A DNA stretch of 64,000 nucleotides from JAEUIE01 sp046350055 (GTDB lineage: Bacteria > Planctomycetota > Planctomycetia > Gemmatales > HRBIN36), in NCBI GenBank assembly GCA_046350055.1, contig JAXMBC010000001.1:1116001-1180000 (forward strand), in the 5' to 3' direction. Made by a program: the position numbers and the translations under genes. A model generated the notes under the pieces. The model was not told the DNA's origin. It did not search any database and saw nothing but the letters and a program-made list of their open reading frames with translations. Each line of letters starts with the position of its first letter. Within the stretch, counting starts at the first letter, position 1. This document shows, piece by piece, positions 55,878 through 64,000 of the stretch.

Positions 55878-57020
55878 ATGGCCAAGAAGAAGACTGACGA
55901 CGCCACACCTCCCGCTGCTGCTGCCCCCGCGGCTGTGCCGCCGCCTGCCATCATGCCGACCACGCAGTACGCAGCCCCACCCGCGGGGATGCCCGGCATG
56001 ATGCCCCAGTACGGCATGCCGCAGCCGGCCATCCAGGGCAACCCGATGGTCGCCATGATGCAGATGATGCAGATGATGATGCAGTCGGGCATGGCTCCGA
56101 GCATGGTCGATCCAGCCGCCGTCCCCTTCGCCGGTTCCGCCCCGCAGCCTGATACCGACAAGGGTCTCGATGCCGATATCATTCGCCCTGCCTTCCTCAC
56201 TAACCGTATCCGTACGCAGAAAGGCATCGCCCTGGGTTCAGTACTTGATTACTTGTGTCTGACCGAAAGCAGGCAGTTCGCCCTAGGCGGCATACCCATG
56301 GGTTGCACCATGGCCCTCGCCGGGCCGCCGGGAAAGGGCAAGACCCGCACCGCCCTCTCCGGCCTGGCCCGCGTCGCCATGCAGGGCCAACCCGTCGGCT
56401 TCGTCATTGCTGAGGAAGGCTTCCACAACGAGGAAGACTCAGGCCGCGATGACCTCTGCTCCCGCCTCATCAAGATCGGCATGGCCGTCACCAAGCTCAG
56501 CGAAGCCGACTTCACCAAGCAAGTGCTCGACCGCCTGTTCGTGCTCCAGTCGCAGTACCACAAGGGGCACAGTTGGGACGACTTCGTCACCAAGTACCGC
56601 TACCTGGTGGAAAAGGAGCAGATCAAGTTCGTGGTGATCGATTCGCTCAACATGCTCGACCCGAGCAAGAACCGCACCGCCGACAACCTCTCCGCCCTCA
56701 AGACCTACAACCACGAGAAGGGCATCACCTGCCTGTGCATCGGCCAGATCCGCGACACCGGCCAACCCGTCGGCGGCGAAGCCCTCATGCACACCGCCGA
56801 TGCCGTGTTCCTCATCGAAGAGATGTCGCTCGGCTCGAAAGAGATCGCCGAGTTCTGGGGCGGCAAGTATCGCGATAAGATCGATGTCGTCAGCGCCATC
56901 AAGAGCGTGACCACACCCACGCTGCCCTACCCCATCCGCGTCGAGCGGGAACAAGGCACCGGCGTCATGATCCCCCACCCGGCCCAGCCTGTGGACTATC
57001 CGGTGCTGAAGGTGGGGTAA
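55878..57020 (+). CDS. RecA-superfamily ATPase with Met/Pro-rich N terminus
   Basis: A 380-residue cytoplasmic ATPase of the RecA/RadA/KaiC-like superfamily. Residues 1-100 are low complexity and rich in Pro and Met (PQYGMPQPAIQGNPM; VAMMQMMQMMMQSGM). The ATPase core has Walker A AGPPGKGKTRT (148-158), KFVVIDSLNML Walker B near 252-262, and LCIGQIRDTGQPVG, a motif-III-like strand. Known relatives regulate DNA repair, clocks or gas vesicles. A role is not implied by the neighbours. Confidence 0.72.
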   Translation: MAKKKTDDATPPAAAAPAAVPPPAIMPTTQYAAPPAGMPGMMPQYGMPQPAIQGNPMVAMMQMMQMMMQSGMAPSMVDPAAVPFAGSAPQPDTDKGLDADIIRPAFLTNRIRTQKGIALGSVLDYLCLTESRQFALGGIPMGCTMALAGPPGKGKTRTALSGLARVAMQGQPVGFVIAEEGFHNEEDSGRDDLCSRLIKIGMAVTKLSEADFTKQVLDRLFVLQSQYHKGHSWDDFVTKYRYLVEKEQIKFVVIDSLNMLDPSKNRTADNLSALKTYNHEKGITCLCIGQIRDTGQPVGGEALMHTADAVFLIEEMSLGSKEIAEFWGGKYRDKIDVVSAIKSVTTPTLPYPIRVEREQGTGVMIPHPAQPVDYPVLKVG

Positions 57021-57025
57021 GACGA

Positions 57026-57159
57026 TAAAGAGCCCAAGGGTATATCCTTAGGTGGCGACAGGCGATCTTGTGGTGGCTTGGAAGTCACAACGGTTGCAAT
57101 ATACCACTCTCTCGCCCGACGTCTTGCCTCCGTCCAAGGGGTAACCCTAGGGCTCTTTA
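57026..57159. repeat. 134-bp element with terminal inverted repeats
   Basis: Left end TAAAGAGCCCAAGGG (57026-57040) and right end TAACCCTAGGGCTCTTTA (57142-57159) are inverted repeats with few differences. Complementarity continues more weakly inward. It lies exactly between the ATPase stop and the next start, so it may be a terminator-promoter spacer or a short mobile element. Confidence 0.55.
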
Positions 57160-57172
57160 AGCAGACAGCATC

Positions 57173-58354
57173 ATGCAACACATCCTCCTTTGTGCTGGGC
57201 ACGATGAACGACTCGATTGTCGCAACCAGGATTGCGACATCCTGAACCCGTTGCCTCTCCTCTGCAAGACCTGCCAGTTCGCCGAGTTGGATCACGTTCC
57301 GCAGCCCTATTTCTTGATGAATTCGAAGGCCAAAGTGCCAAACGAAGTGGAACAGGCCCACGCGGGTAACCTGCTGGTGCGCGAGCGGATCAAGCAGGTG
57401 CTGGAACTGGTCGCCCCGGGACAGTGCCGGTTCTATCCCACGGTCTTTCACAAAACCAATGACCCAACCCCATGGTATCTGGCCGTGCCCCTGCATCAGG
57501 TGGAAACGGCCACGGTCGTGGACATCTTTCCGTGCAAGGCATGTGGCCGATGCACTTATGTGCACCCGGGCACACACTACAAGGAGATTCACTTCGGCGT
57601 ACTATGGCATGGCCACAAGAGCGATCGCTATACGAACGAATCGGAATACGACATACTTAAGACTTCCACCTGGTGGACGTCAGGACCACCTGCTTATCCC
57701 GAAATCTCAAGGATGACCTACTGCTCGCTTCGCCTTCAGTTGCTGCTTCAGGCGATTCGAGTCGACAGGGTTGAGCAGTCAGAACAATGGCGACCGAATC
57801 CTAGCGCTGGCCCGGGTCAACCGCCATATATCAAAGAACCCATGTTGATGCCGACAAAGGAGGATCAAGCCTGGATAGCTGAGATGAAGTCTCGCCTCGC
57901 TGCAGCCGGCATCCCCCTCCAGCCGCCCGGCACCAACTCGAAAGAGGAGACCCGGTGGTTCAACAGCTACCTTAAGAAGCAACGACAGGCGACACCCGAG
58001 CAGTTTAACATCAAGTCAATTGAGAAGGAGTTGGGCGTCAAGCTGCCTCCCTCGTTCGTCAAACACATGAAACAGGTCGGCCCCGCCTCGTTCGAAGCCG
58101 AAGAAGGATACACTGTGACGTTGTTGCCAGCCGACAAGGTGTATGTATTGGAGGACGACATGGTGGAGGAGAACCACCCGGACATCCGTGCACTGGTGTT
58201 TGCCGAAACTGACTTTGGTGATCTGCTCTGCTTCGATGCGAAGCCCGACCAGCCTGAGTTCGCGGTGCTACAACTCAATCACGAAACGTTTGCCTTTGAA
58301 CCCTACACTGCGAACTTCGTTCAGTGCCTCCAGCGACTCGTGGCGGATGAGTAG
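57173..58354 (+). CDS. Cys-rich protein with C-terminal SUKH (SMI1/KNR4) domain
   Basis: A 393-residue protein. The N-terminal ~150 residues contain several Cys pairs (CAGHDERLDCRNQDC; LPLLCKTCQFAELDHV; FPCKACGRCTYVHPG) that may bind metal. The C-terminal ~120 residues match the SUKH superfamily: SIEKELGVKLPPSFVKHMKQ, VTLLPADKVYVLEDDMVEEN, ALVFAETDFGDLLCFDAKPD and FEPYTANFVQCLQRLV. SUKH proteins often act as immunity proteins against toxins, but others are regulatory; no toxin gene is adjacent. The start codon ATG 57173 follows the inverted-repeat element. Confidence 0.65.
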   Translation: MQHILLCAGHDERLDCRNQDCDILNPLPLLCKTCQFAELDHVPQPYFLMNSKAKVPNEVEQAHAGNLLVRERIKQVLELVAPGQCRFYPTVFHKTNDPTPWYLAVPLHQVETATVVDIFPCKACGRCTYVHPGTHYKEIHFGVLWHGHKSDRYTNESEYDILKTSTWWTSGPPAYPEISRMTYCSLRLQLLLQAIRVDRVEQSEQWRPNPSAGPGQPPYIKEPMLMPTKEDQAWIAEMKSRLAAAGIPLQPPGTNSKEETRWFNSYLKKQRQATPEQFNIKSIEKELGVKLPPSFVKHMKQVGPASFEAEEGYTVTLLPADKVYVLEDDMVEENHPDIRALVFAETDFGDLLCFDAKPDQPEFAVLQLNHETFAFEPYTANFVQCLQRLVADE

Positions 58355-58373
58355 TATGGCCCTCCGCTTCAGC

Positions 58374-58392
58374 ATTCGTGTGGCACACGAAT
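58374..58392. terminator. Bidirectional hairpin between convergent genes
   Basis: Perfect 8-bp stem ATTCGTGT-GGC-ACACGAAT between the SUKH (+) and lipoprotein (-) genes. Confidence 0.6.
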
Positions 58393-58415
58393 CGCATGCT
58401 GCGTAAGTACATACT

Positions 58416-58853
58416 CTAGAACGGTGGCGCACTGGTGACCGGCGCCGGTGGCAGTGGTCTGGCTTCATTTCCCGCACCACCGGGATTGCTCGTCGGTGTG
58501 CCGTTGAGGTCAGGCGCAGGCAAACTGCTGAGAGGTGGCGGGGCCGATTGCCCTGGAATGAATGGAGCCCCGGTGCCTGGTGGCGGTGCAGGATTGGTAC
58601 CAGCCGGCGCGGGCACCACAGGTGGCCCGGTGATGACATTCCCCGCTGGTGGCGTCGTGAGACCTGGCGGAGCAACGGGGCCACCAGCCGCACCCGGTGC
58701 AGCTGGGACCGGATTACACACGCCACCATAGGCACCCGCTGCGCTGGCAGGTGGCTTCATCGGAAAGAAGTGATCGAGAAAGTCGGCACACGGCGAGGTG
58801 CTGCAGCCCGTCAGCGTCAAACCACACCATAGAAGGAGTGTTGATCGTCTCAT
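58416..58853 (-). CDS. Proline-rich lipoprotein
   Basis: A 145-residue lipoprotein starting at ATG 58853. A lipoprotein signal ends LWCGLTLTGC with the lipidated Cys. The rest is Pro/Gly/Ala-rich and low complexity (PVPAAPGAAGGPVAPPGLTT; PPAGNVITGPPVVPAPAGTN) with no recognisable fold. It is located just downstream of bamA on the same strand (47 bases) and may be part of the same outer-membrane operon. Function unknown. Confidence 0.75.
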   Translation of the reverse strand: MRRSTLLLWCGLTLTGCSTSPCADFLDHFFPMKPPASAAGAYGGVCNPVPAAPGAAGGPVAPPGLTTPPAGNVITGPPVVPAPAGTNPAPPPGTGAPFIPGQSAPPPLSSLPAPDLNGTPTSNPGGAGNEARPLPPAPVTSAPPF

Positions 58854-58900
58854 GTCGTGCAACCCCCTCTAGCTCCCCCTTCGTAACGGGGAGAATCAAA

Positions 58901-61420
58901 CTAATATGACACTGCCACGGTGAACTGGAACACCTGTCGCAGATCCGTTTCCTTGCTCACCAGCGGGAAACCGAAATCGAGTGCGATCGGTGCGGGGCTC
59001 AGCATCGGCACATTGATGCGTAACCCGGCACCCACGCTCACCCGAAAGTCACGAATGCTCAGGTCGCTCTCCACCGTACCGAAGTCGCAGAAAGCTACTG
59101 CCATCAGTTGATCGTTGGCCGTCAATGGCACCTGGTATTCGACATTGCCCACCATGTTCAAGCGGCCACCCACCTTGTAGCCGTTCACATCAGGGCCGGC
59201 TCCACGGAACGCAAAGCCTCGGATATTACGCGCACCACCCAGGAACCAGCGTTCATACACGGGCATCTCATCGGTACTGGCCCCAAAGACACCATGCAGC
59301 ACCAGCACATGCCGACCGCTGCCATCAGGCCGCTGATACACCGTGAAATACTGCGAATCCTCGACAGTGAAGATCGGGAAGTTGTACGAGCCAAAGGCCT
59401 GCTCAAAGCCAATTTCGAACTTGTTGCCTTCGGTGGCACGCAGGAAGGAATCACGGGTATCGCGGACAAAGCTGATACGCGGTGCGAACAGGCTGTTGTC
59501 CCCCTTCACCTGCTGATAGTCAATCGGCGCACCCACGGGGATGTTATCCGCCGTGATGCTTTCCGCCCGGAATCCGACATTGAAGAACCATGCATCATCG
59601 AGTCGCTTGCCGACACCAATGCGACCACCAAGACGCTGCTCGTGGTACTCCGTAAAGAAGCGGTTGAAGTAGTATCCGCCCAGCGTCAGGCTGTAGTCGG
59701 AATTGAAGATCGAGGGATCCGTCCAGCTTACGCTATAGTTGCTGAACTGGTTACCCGGCTGAGCGCGGATACTGAAGGACTGGCCACCGCCACGGAAAGC
59801 CCGCCCGCTGCTGAAGTCTTCCCAACTGGTGGGAATGCGGAGAATGTCGAAGTTTCGTTCCGTCAGTGAGATCTGTGCATTGACGCCAGCATCGGAACCC
59901 ACCGCCGCACCGACGTTGAGTGAGCCGGTGCGGTCTTCTTCGACCTGCACGATCACGTTTTTGTAAGGCGAAGGGCCGTCTGCATCTTCGAGGAAGATGC
60001 GCGGGCCGCCGTTCATCATGTTGAAGATGCCAAGCCGGGCCAGGTTGCGTTCACTTTCGCGAATCTTGGTGCCATCCAGGATTTGCCCGGGGTAGATACG
60101 CAACTGGTTGCGGATGACATCATCGCGGGTCACGCTGTTGCCAACCACCTTGATCTCGCCGGCATACGTGGTGCCCTGACCTTCATCCACCTTGTAAACG
60201 ACGGTGACAATGCCGGGCTGGGTGGTGTGCTTGAACTCCGGGGCGATGCGGGTGTTGATGAAACCACGCTTGTTGTATTCATCCTGCATGCGGACCAGGC
60301 TGGCCTGCATGTCTTTCGTGGTGTAGACATCGCCCTGCTTGAGCACATTGTGCGCGAGGAGGATTTCCGGTTCGATCTTCCGGTTGCCCTGCACTTCCAC
60401 ATTCTGGACCAGGTAACGAGGGCCTTCGTCGATGACTACGGTGATGATCACACTGGAAGGATCTTCGCCGGGACGGACGCTCTTGCGAACCTTCACGTCC
60501 ATGAATCCCCAGGAACGATAATACTCGAGGATCTTGCCCATATCCTGTTCGAGCTGGAGCGGATTGTAGTCCGAGCCAAACATGCCGAGGAAGCCTGCCC
60601 CGGTATCCATCTTGGTGCCATAGGGCAATCGGGCAGCACTGACGAAGTTCGCACCGACGATATCGACCTTGGCCACGCGGACCGCCGGGCCTTCAGTGAT
60701 CTGGAAGACAACACGGGTATCCTCGGGGCGACCACCTTCGGCCAGATACACCTGAGCATACCAGCGGCCTTTGTTGTGGTAGGCCTGTTCGAGCCGCTGC
60801 GCGGCCACCCGGTTGATGGCCGGGTTCATGGGCATGCCCTTCTTGATGCCGGTATTGAGTTCCAGGTCATCGCGACCCATGTGCCGTGCGCCCTCATACA
60901 CCACATCCTCGATGAGCGCGCGTTCAAACACGTGGAACGTAAGCACCTTGCCTTCGTTGGTGTTGTATTCTTCCACCCGCACGCCACCGAGATAGCGTCC
61001 GGAAGCATCCAGCATGCGTACATCGTTACGCAGCTTTTCCGCCGAGAAAGGCTGCCCTTCCCGGCAACTGATCATGTTCTTGAGCTGTTCCTCCACCATC
61101 CGCCGGTTGCCCTTGAAGTAGATCTTGGTGATGATCTGGTTGCTGACAGGGGCGAGTCCCAGCGTCTCGGTACCGCTGGAATTGGGAATCACCTGCGTCG
61201 GTGTCGGCGGCATCTGCGGATTGACAAATGCGTTGAGATCCTTGGCTTGCTGAGGCAGCAGGGTCTGCAAGCCTGTCACAGGCTTGGGAGGATCATTGGG
61301 CACTTGCGACCATGCCTGGGGAGCACTGAAGACACTTGCCCCCAGCGCCAGGGTCCCCAACAAGATGGGTAAGCGGCGTGGTTGAAACAAGCTGATGGTT
61401 CGAACCGTGTTGCCCGGCAT
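58901..61420 (-). CDS. bamA: Outer-membrane assembly factor BamA (Omp85)
   Basis: An 839-residue Omp85 protein that inserts beta-barrel proteins in the outer membrane. A signal peptide covers the first ~35 residues (LLGTLALGASVFSAPQAWSQ). Four or five POTRA domains follow (IITKIYFKGNRRMVEEQLKN; FHVFERALIEDVVYEGARHM; VQNVEVQGNRKIEPEILLAH; YAGEIKVVGNSVTRDDVIRN). The C-terminal barrel has the conserved RGFAFRGAGP in place of the VRGF loop and ends in an aromatic-rich strand. It confirms a true outer membrane. Confidence 0.95.
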   Translation of the reverse strand: MPGNTVRTISLFQPRRLPILLGTLALGASVFSAPQAWSQVPNDPPKPVTGLQTLLPQQAKDLNAFVNPQMPPTPTQVIPNSSGTETLGLAPVSNQIITKIYFKGNRRMVEEQLKNMISCREGQPFSAEKLRNDVRMLDASGRYLGGVRVEEYNTNEGKVLTFHVFERALIEDVVYEGARHMGRDDLELNTGIKKGMPMNPAINRVAAQRLEQAYHNKGRWYAQVYLAEGGRPEDTRVVFQITEGPAVRVAKVDIVGANFVSAARLPYGTKMDTGAGFLGMFGSDYNPLQLEQDMGKILEYYRSWGFMDVKVRKSVRPGEDPSSVIITVVIDEGPRYLVQNVEVQGNRKIEPEILLAHNVLKQGDVYTTKDMQASLVRMQDEYNKRGFINTRIAPEFKHTTQPGIVTVVYKVDEGQGTTYAGEIKVVGNSVTRDDVIRNQLRIYPGQILDGTKIRESERNLARLGIFNMMNGGPRIFLEDADGPSPYKNVIVQVEEDRTGSLNVGAAVGSDAGVNAQISLTERNFDILRIPTSWEDFSSGRAFRGGGQSFSIRAQPGNQFSNYSVSWTDPSIFNSDYSLTLGGYYFNRFFTEYHEQRLGGRIGVGKRLDDAWFFNVGFRAESITADNIPVGAPIDYQQVKGDNSLFAPRISFVRDTRDSFLRATEGNKFEIGFEQAFGSYNFPIFTVEDSQYFTVYQRPDGSGRHVLVLHGVFGASTDEMPVYERWFLGGARNIRGFAFRGAGPDVNGYKVGGRLNMVGNVEYQVPLTANDQLMAVAFCDFGTVESDLSIRDFRVSVGAGLRINVPMLSPAPIALDFGFPLVSKETDLRQVFQFTVAVSY

Positions 61421-61536
61421 GCAATGCTCCCGCGTGTGCGGACGCCTCTTTCAAGGTGAAAGGGGCACTCTAATGCACTCTGACACGCGGGCTTTAGCCG
61501 AAGTGGAAAAATGTGTCAAGCGGGAGTCCGACTCTC

Positions 61537-62658
61537 TCAGGCTGTCTTCCTGGCAATACGTCTCGTGCCTACCCGCAGAAAGCGGATGATCATGCAGGCA
61601 TTGAAGCACAGGAAGACGAAGAAAAACACCGCTCCGGCCACATACAGCGAATTGAAAAAGTAGTTCTTGAAGATGTTGTGGATCCCGATCGGATCAAACA
61701 GCACCAGCACCGCACCTCCTGCCAGCGGAGGACCAAAAGGCAGATCGGTGCCTCCCTTGAACAGAAACGTGATCAGCACATACAGCAGCCCCAGTACAAC
61801 GGCAAATCCCATGACCAGGATCAGTGCCTGCCAGCCGAGGAATGCCCCGATCAGCATGAGCAGATCGGCATCACCCAAACCCATCGCTTCCCGCTCGTAC
61901 GCCCAGGAAAACAGGCTGCGAATGAGGCGGATCAGTCCGGTCCCTGCCAGGGCACCTACCACCGAAGTAATGCAACCCAGGTACCAGGCATTGGGCTGCA
62001 CCGGGCCACTCAGGAAAGGCAGCGCAATGTCAGTCAACGGTGCCCACACCGGCCAGTAATGCAGGCCCCCCATATAGCTTTGCTGAACGACTGGGTGAGT
62101 CGGATCCAGGGGCCAGGGCCAGCCGACCATGCTGCCTCCCAGGATGCCGATGATTGTGCCGGGGATCGTCAGCCGCAGGGGGATTTCACGATGATCAAAA
62201 TCCGTGAACGTGGCGACAATCAGGAAGCAAAGGAAGGTGATGTGATAGAGCCACATCCAGAACAGACTGACAGCTGGTACGCTGGCCCATGGTGAATCCA
62301 CACCCGGAGCCGGGTTCCGCAGCGTCAGGTAGTAGTAAAAGGAACCCGCAAAGAGACAGGCCGTGAACAGTTCAATCCAGAAGTAGCGACTGGAAAAGGT
62401 CGCATCACAGGTTCGGCACTTGCCCTTGAGAAACAGGTAGCTCAGCAGCGGCAGGTTGTCCATCTTGCGGACGGGCTGGTAACAGTTGCCACAGCGTGAT
62501 CCCGGCCACCACAGACTCTTCTCCAGCGGCATGCGGTAGATGCAGACATTCAGAAAGCTGCCTACCATGGCCCCGAAGATGAAGATGATCGGCATCCAGA
62601 CCAGCGGATACTCCAGCGGGCGAAACATGAACGCGTTCATCGCACTATTCCAGTCCAT
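61537..62658 (-). CDS. Prepilin peptidase (A24 family)
   Basis: A 373-residue membrane aspartic peptidase/N-methylase for type IV pilins or type II secretion pseudopilins. The methylase half has two CxxC pairs (SRCGNCYQPVRK; KCRTCDATFSSRYFW). The peptidase part has the catalytic Asp in TDFDHREIPLRLTIPG and the second Asp in GLGDADLLMLIGAFLGWQ. About seven membrane helices. The start ATG 62658 overlaps the end of aroK by 22 bases. Confidence 0.93.
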   Translation of the reverse strand: MDWNSAMNAFMFRPLEYPLVWMPIIFIFGAMVGSFLNVCIYRMPLEKSLWWPGSRCGNCYQPVRKMDNLPLLSYLFLKGKCRTCDATFSSRYFWIELFTACLFAGSFYYYLTLRNPAPGVDSPWASVPAVSLFWMWLYHITFLCFLIVATFTDFDHREIPLRLTIPGTIIGILGGSMVGWPWPLDPTHPVVQQSYMGGLHYWPVWAPLTDIALPFLSGPVQPNAWYLGCITSVVGALAGTGLIRLIRSLFSWAYEREAMGLGDADLLMLIGAFLGWQALILVMGFAVVLGLLYVLITFLFKGGTDLPFGPPLAGGAVLVLFDPIGIHNIFKNYFFNSLYVAGAVFFFVFLCFNACMIIRFLRVGTRRIARKTA

Positions 62659-63173
62659 GCCTCTTGCCTCAATGAATCCAATATGGCTGTTACGCTATCC
62701 TGCGGGTTTCGTTCGCCAGTGTCTACCGTGAAATGGGCAGCAGCGGCATAAAGCGGCTCCCGCTGCTTGACGAGCAGGGCTACTTCCTCGTCCAGTTTCC
62801 TGCCGGTGAGTGTGGGCCTGGTGCCATCATCATACTGCAGCCGACTGACTAAGACATCCACCGGGGCTTGCAGCCAGATCACCACCCCCGTGCTCCGCAT
62901 CATCTCCCGGTGGCTGGCAGCCAGTACGATGCCGCCCCCGGTTGAAACCACCTGCTGCTCCCGCAGCGCCACCTGGTGCAGCACATCTCCTTCACAGCGG
63001 CGGAAGTAGGGCTCACCATACTCGGCAAACAGTTCCGCAATGGTGTGGCCTTCCTGCTGCACGATGAGTTGATCCAGCTCGACTGCCTGCCAGCCCAGGG
63101 CCGCAGCCAGCAGTGGAGCAATCGTGCTTTTGCCGACACCCCGGTAGCCAATCAGGTAGATGTTACACTTCAT
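62637..63173 (-). CDS. aroK: Shikimate kinase
   Basis: A 178-residue shikimate kinase for chorismate synthesis. Walker A is IGYRGVGKSTIAPLLA near the N terminus, then the shikimate-binding QAVELDQLIVQQEG, FRRCEGDVL, VSTGGGIVLAASHR, and the lid/adenine region RPTLTGRKLDEEVALL. Length matches the family. It overlaps aroE by 11 bases and the prepilin peptidase gene by 22 bases, so the three genes share a transcript. Confidence 0.95.
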   Translation of the reverse strand: MKCNIYLIGYRGVGKSTIAPLLAAALGWQAVELDQLIVQQEGHTIAELFAEYGEPYFRRCEGDVLHQVALREQQVVSTGGGIVLAASHREMMRSTGVVIWLQAPVDVLVSRLQYDDGTRPTLTGRKLDEEVALLVKQREPLYAAAAHFTVDTGERNPQDSVTAILDSLRQEAWTGIVR

Positions 63174-64000
63174 CGAAGTAGAACGGTTCGTGACTCATTT
63201 CCGGCAGTTCCGGCTCGGGAGGCTTCATGGGCAGCGCCGGGTTCGGCGAGACGGGAGAGATCTGCCGGCGTACTGCCGCGGTCATCACATCAATGGGTGC
63301 AGGCTGGTCGGTGAAGAGCCTGAACTGCTCCGCCGCCTGCCGGATGAACATTTCGACTCCAGTCACCACGCGGCAGCCTCGGTCCTTCGCCTCGCGGATC
63401 ATCATGGTCGTTTCGGGATTGTACACGCAGTCCATCACCACCAGGCCAGGGCGGAACACACTGGGATGCAGCGGGCTTTCATCCACTTCCGGATGCTGCC
63501 CCACCGGCGTGCAGTTGATGATGATCTCGCAGTGCTGCGAGTTGCGGGCATTCCAGTCCACGGCCCTGCAACCAATCTGGTCCGCCAGTCCCAGCCCCTT
63601 TTCCATGCTGCGATTGGCAATGACCACCAGGGCCCCTTCCCGGTGCAGGCCATGTGCCAGGGTACGGGCCGTACCCCCCGCTCCCAGGATCAGCACCAGG
63701 CGGCCCTGCACGGAATCGCCCGATTCCATGTCTGCCATCGCATGCCGCAGCGCCGCGTGTGCTGCTGGGAAATCGGTGTTGTACCCCCTGAATCCCCCGG
63801 GTACCGGGATGAGCGTATTGCCTGCATGACACAGCGTGACCAGCTCGTCTTTCTCCGTAGCCAGTTCGTTGACTGCTTCCTTGTGTGGCATGGTGACGCT
63901 GTAGCCTTGAATGGGGATTTTCCCCATGGCCTGGAGCGTGTCGATGAAGTCGTTCTTGGGCACCTGCATGGGGATGTACACGCAGTTCATACCCAGGTGA
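63163..64000 (-). CDS. aroE: Shikimate dehydrogenase, start outside window
   Basis: Shikimate dehydrogenase (NADP), reducing 3-dehydroshikimate. The frame runs past ATG 63990 to the window edge with HLG before it, so the true start lies upstream. Seen: YSVTMPHKEAVNELA with the catalytic Lys, GYNTDFPAAHAAL with the Asp, LVLILGAGGTARTLAHGLHR (dinucleotide loop), then NCTPVGQHP and GVEMFIRQAAEQFRLFTDQ. Planctomycetes may carry an aroD-aroE fusion; the missing part cannot be judged. Confidence 0.94.
   Translation of the reverse strand, partial: HLGMNCVYIPMQVPKNDFIDTLQAMGKIPIQGYSVTMPHKEAVNELATEKDELVTLCHAGNTLIPVPGGFRGYNTDFPAAHAALRHAMADMESGDSVQGRLVLILGAGGTARTLAHGLHREGALVVIANRSMEKGLGLADQIGCRAVDWNARNSQHCEIIINCTPVGQHPEVDESPLHPSVFRPGLVVMDCVYNPETTMMIREAKDRGCRVVTGVEMFIRQAAEQFRLFTDQPAPIDVMTAAVRRQISPVSPNPALPMKPPEPELPEMSHEPFYFDEV

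Overview
The window reads as chromosomal DNA of a high-GC planctomycete, most likely in or near the Gemmataceae. That is inferred from gene content: an alternative complex III (ACIII) operon joined to an A2-type caa3 oxidase, an ECF sigma factor fused to a membrane anchor and carboxypeptidase-regulatory-like repeats, LpxB and BamA (a diderm envelope), an archaeal-type XPB helicase, split arginine dihydrolase/ornithine cyclodeaminase genes, and many dispersed palindromic intergenic repeats. No 16S rRNA gene is present to confirm the placement.

Layout. 1-8000: the 3' part of a phosphohexomutase, a macro-domain gene next to a ClpP-like gene that has lost its catalytic triad, a secreted-protein gene broken by an amber codon, a DUF4350-like gene whose last 70 bp recur 511 bp downstream, and two membrane-anchored propeller-like paralogues. 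8000-13970: an accessory array of small minus-strand genes (a Phd/VapC pair, Cys-rich proteins, small membrane proteins, a TIR-like effector with a 68-residue partner). The array is punctuated by three related repeat families, one of which carries a recurring sigma70-type promoter (TTGAC-N18-TATnAT) in front of three unrelated genes. 14000-28150: a long minus-strand respiratory operon, actA-actB-actC-actDE(fused)-actF-small membrane protein-SCO-coxB-coxA-coxC-coxD, closed by an intrinsic terminator. 28150-33340: a frameshifted unknown gene, ribonuclease Y and a PIN toxin-antitoxin pair.

33340-45070: a third propeller paralogue, a YlxP/DUF503 gene, XPB helicase, an ATP-grasp protein, galE, ispA-xseB-xseA, a DUF433/PIN-like pair, rsfS behind a structured leader, and an NHL protein. 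45180-58860: a DoxX-like protein, the two-gene arginine catabolism unit, zinc-ribbon and DUF6624 proteins, lpxB, the ECF fusion, a RecA-fold ATPase, a SUKH-domain protein and a proline-rich lipoprotein. 58900-64000: bamA, prepilin peptidase, aroK and the 3' part of aroE, whose last three genes overlap.

How it works together. The ACIII-oxidase operon should pass electrons from quinol through the heme and Fe-S subunits to cytochrome c domains and then oxygen, with SCO supplying copper to the CuA site of coxB. The accessory array is the region most likely to hold undescribed biology. Its genes differ from each other, yet they share upstream promoter blocks and palindromic separators, which suggests modular gain of gene cassettes.
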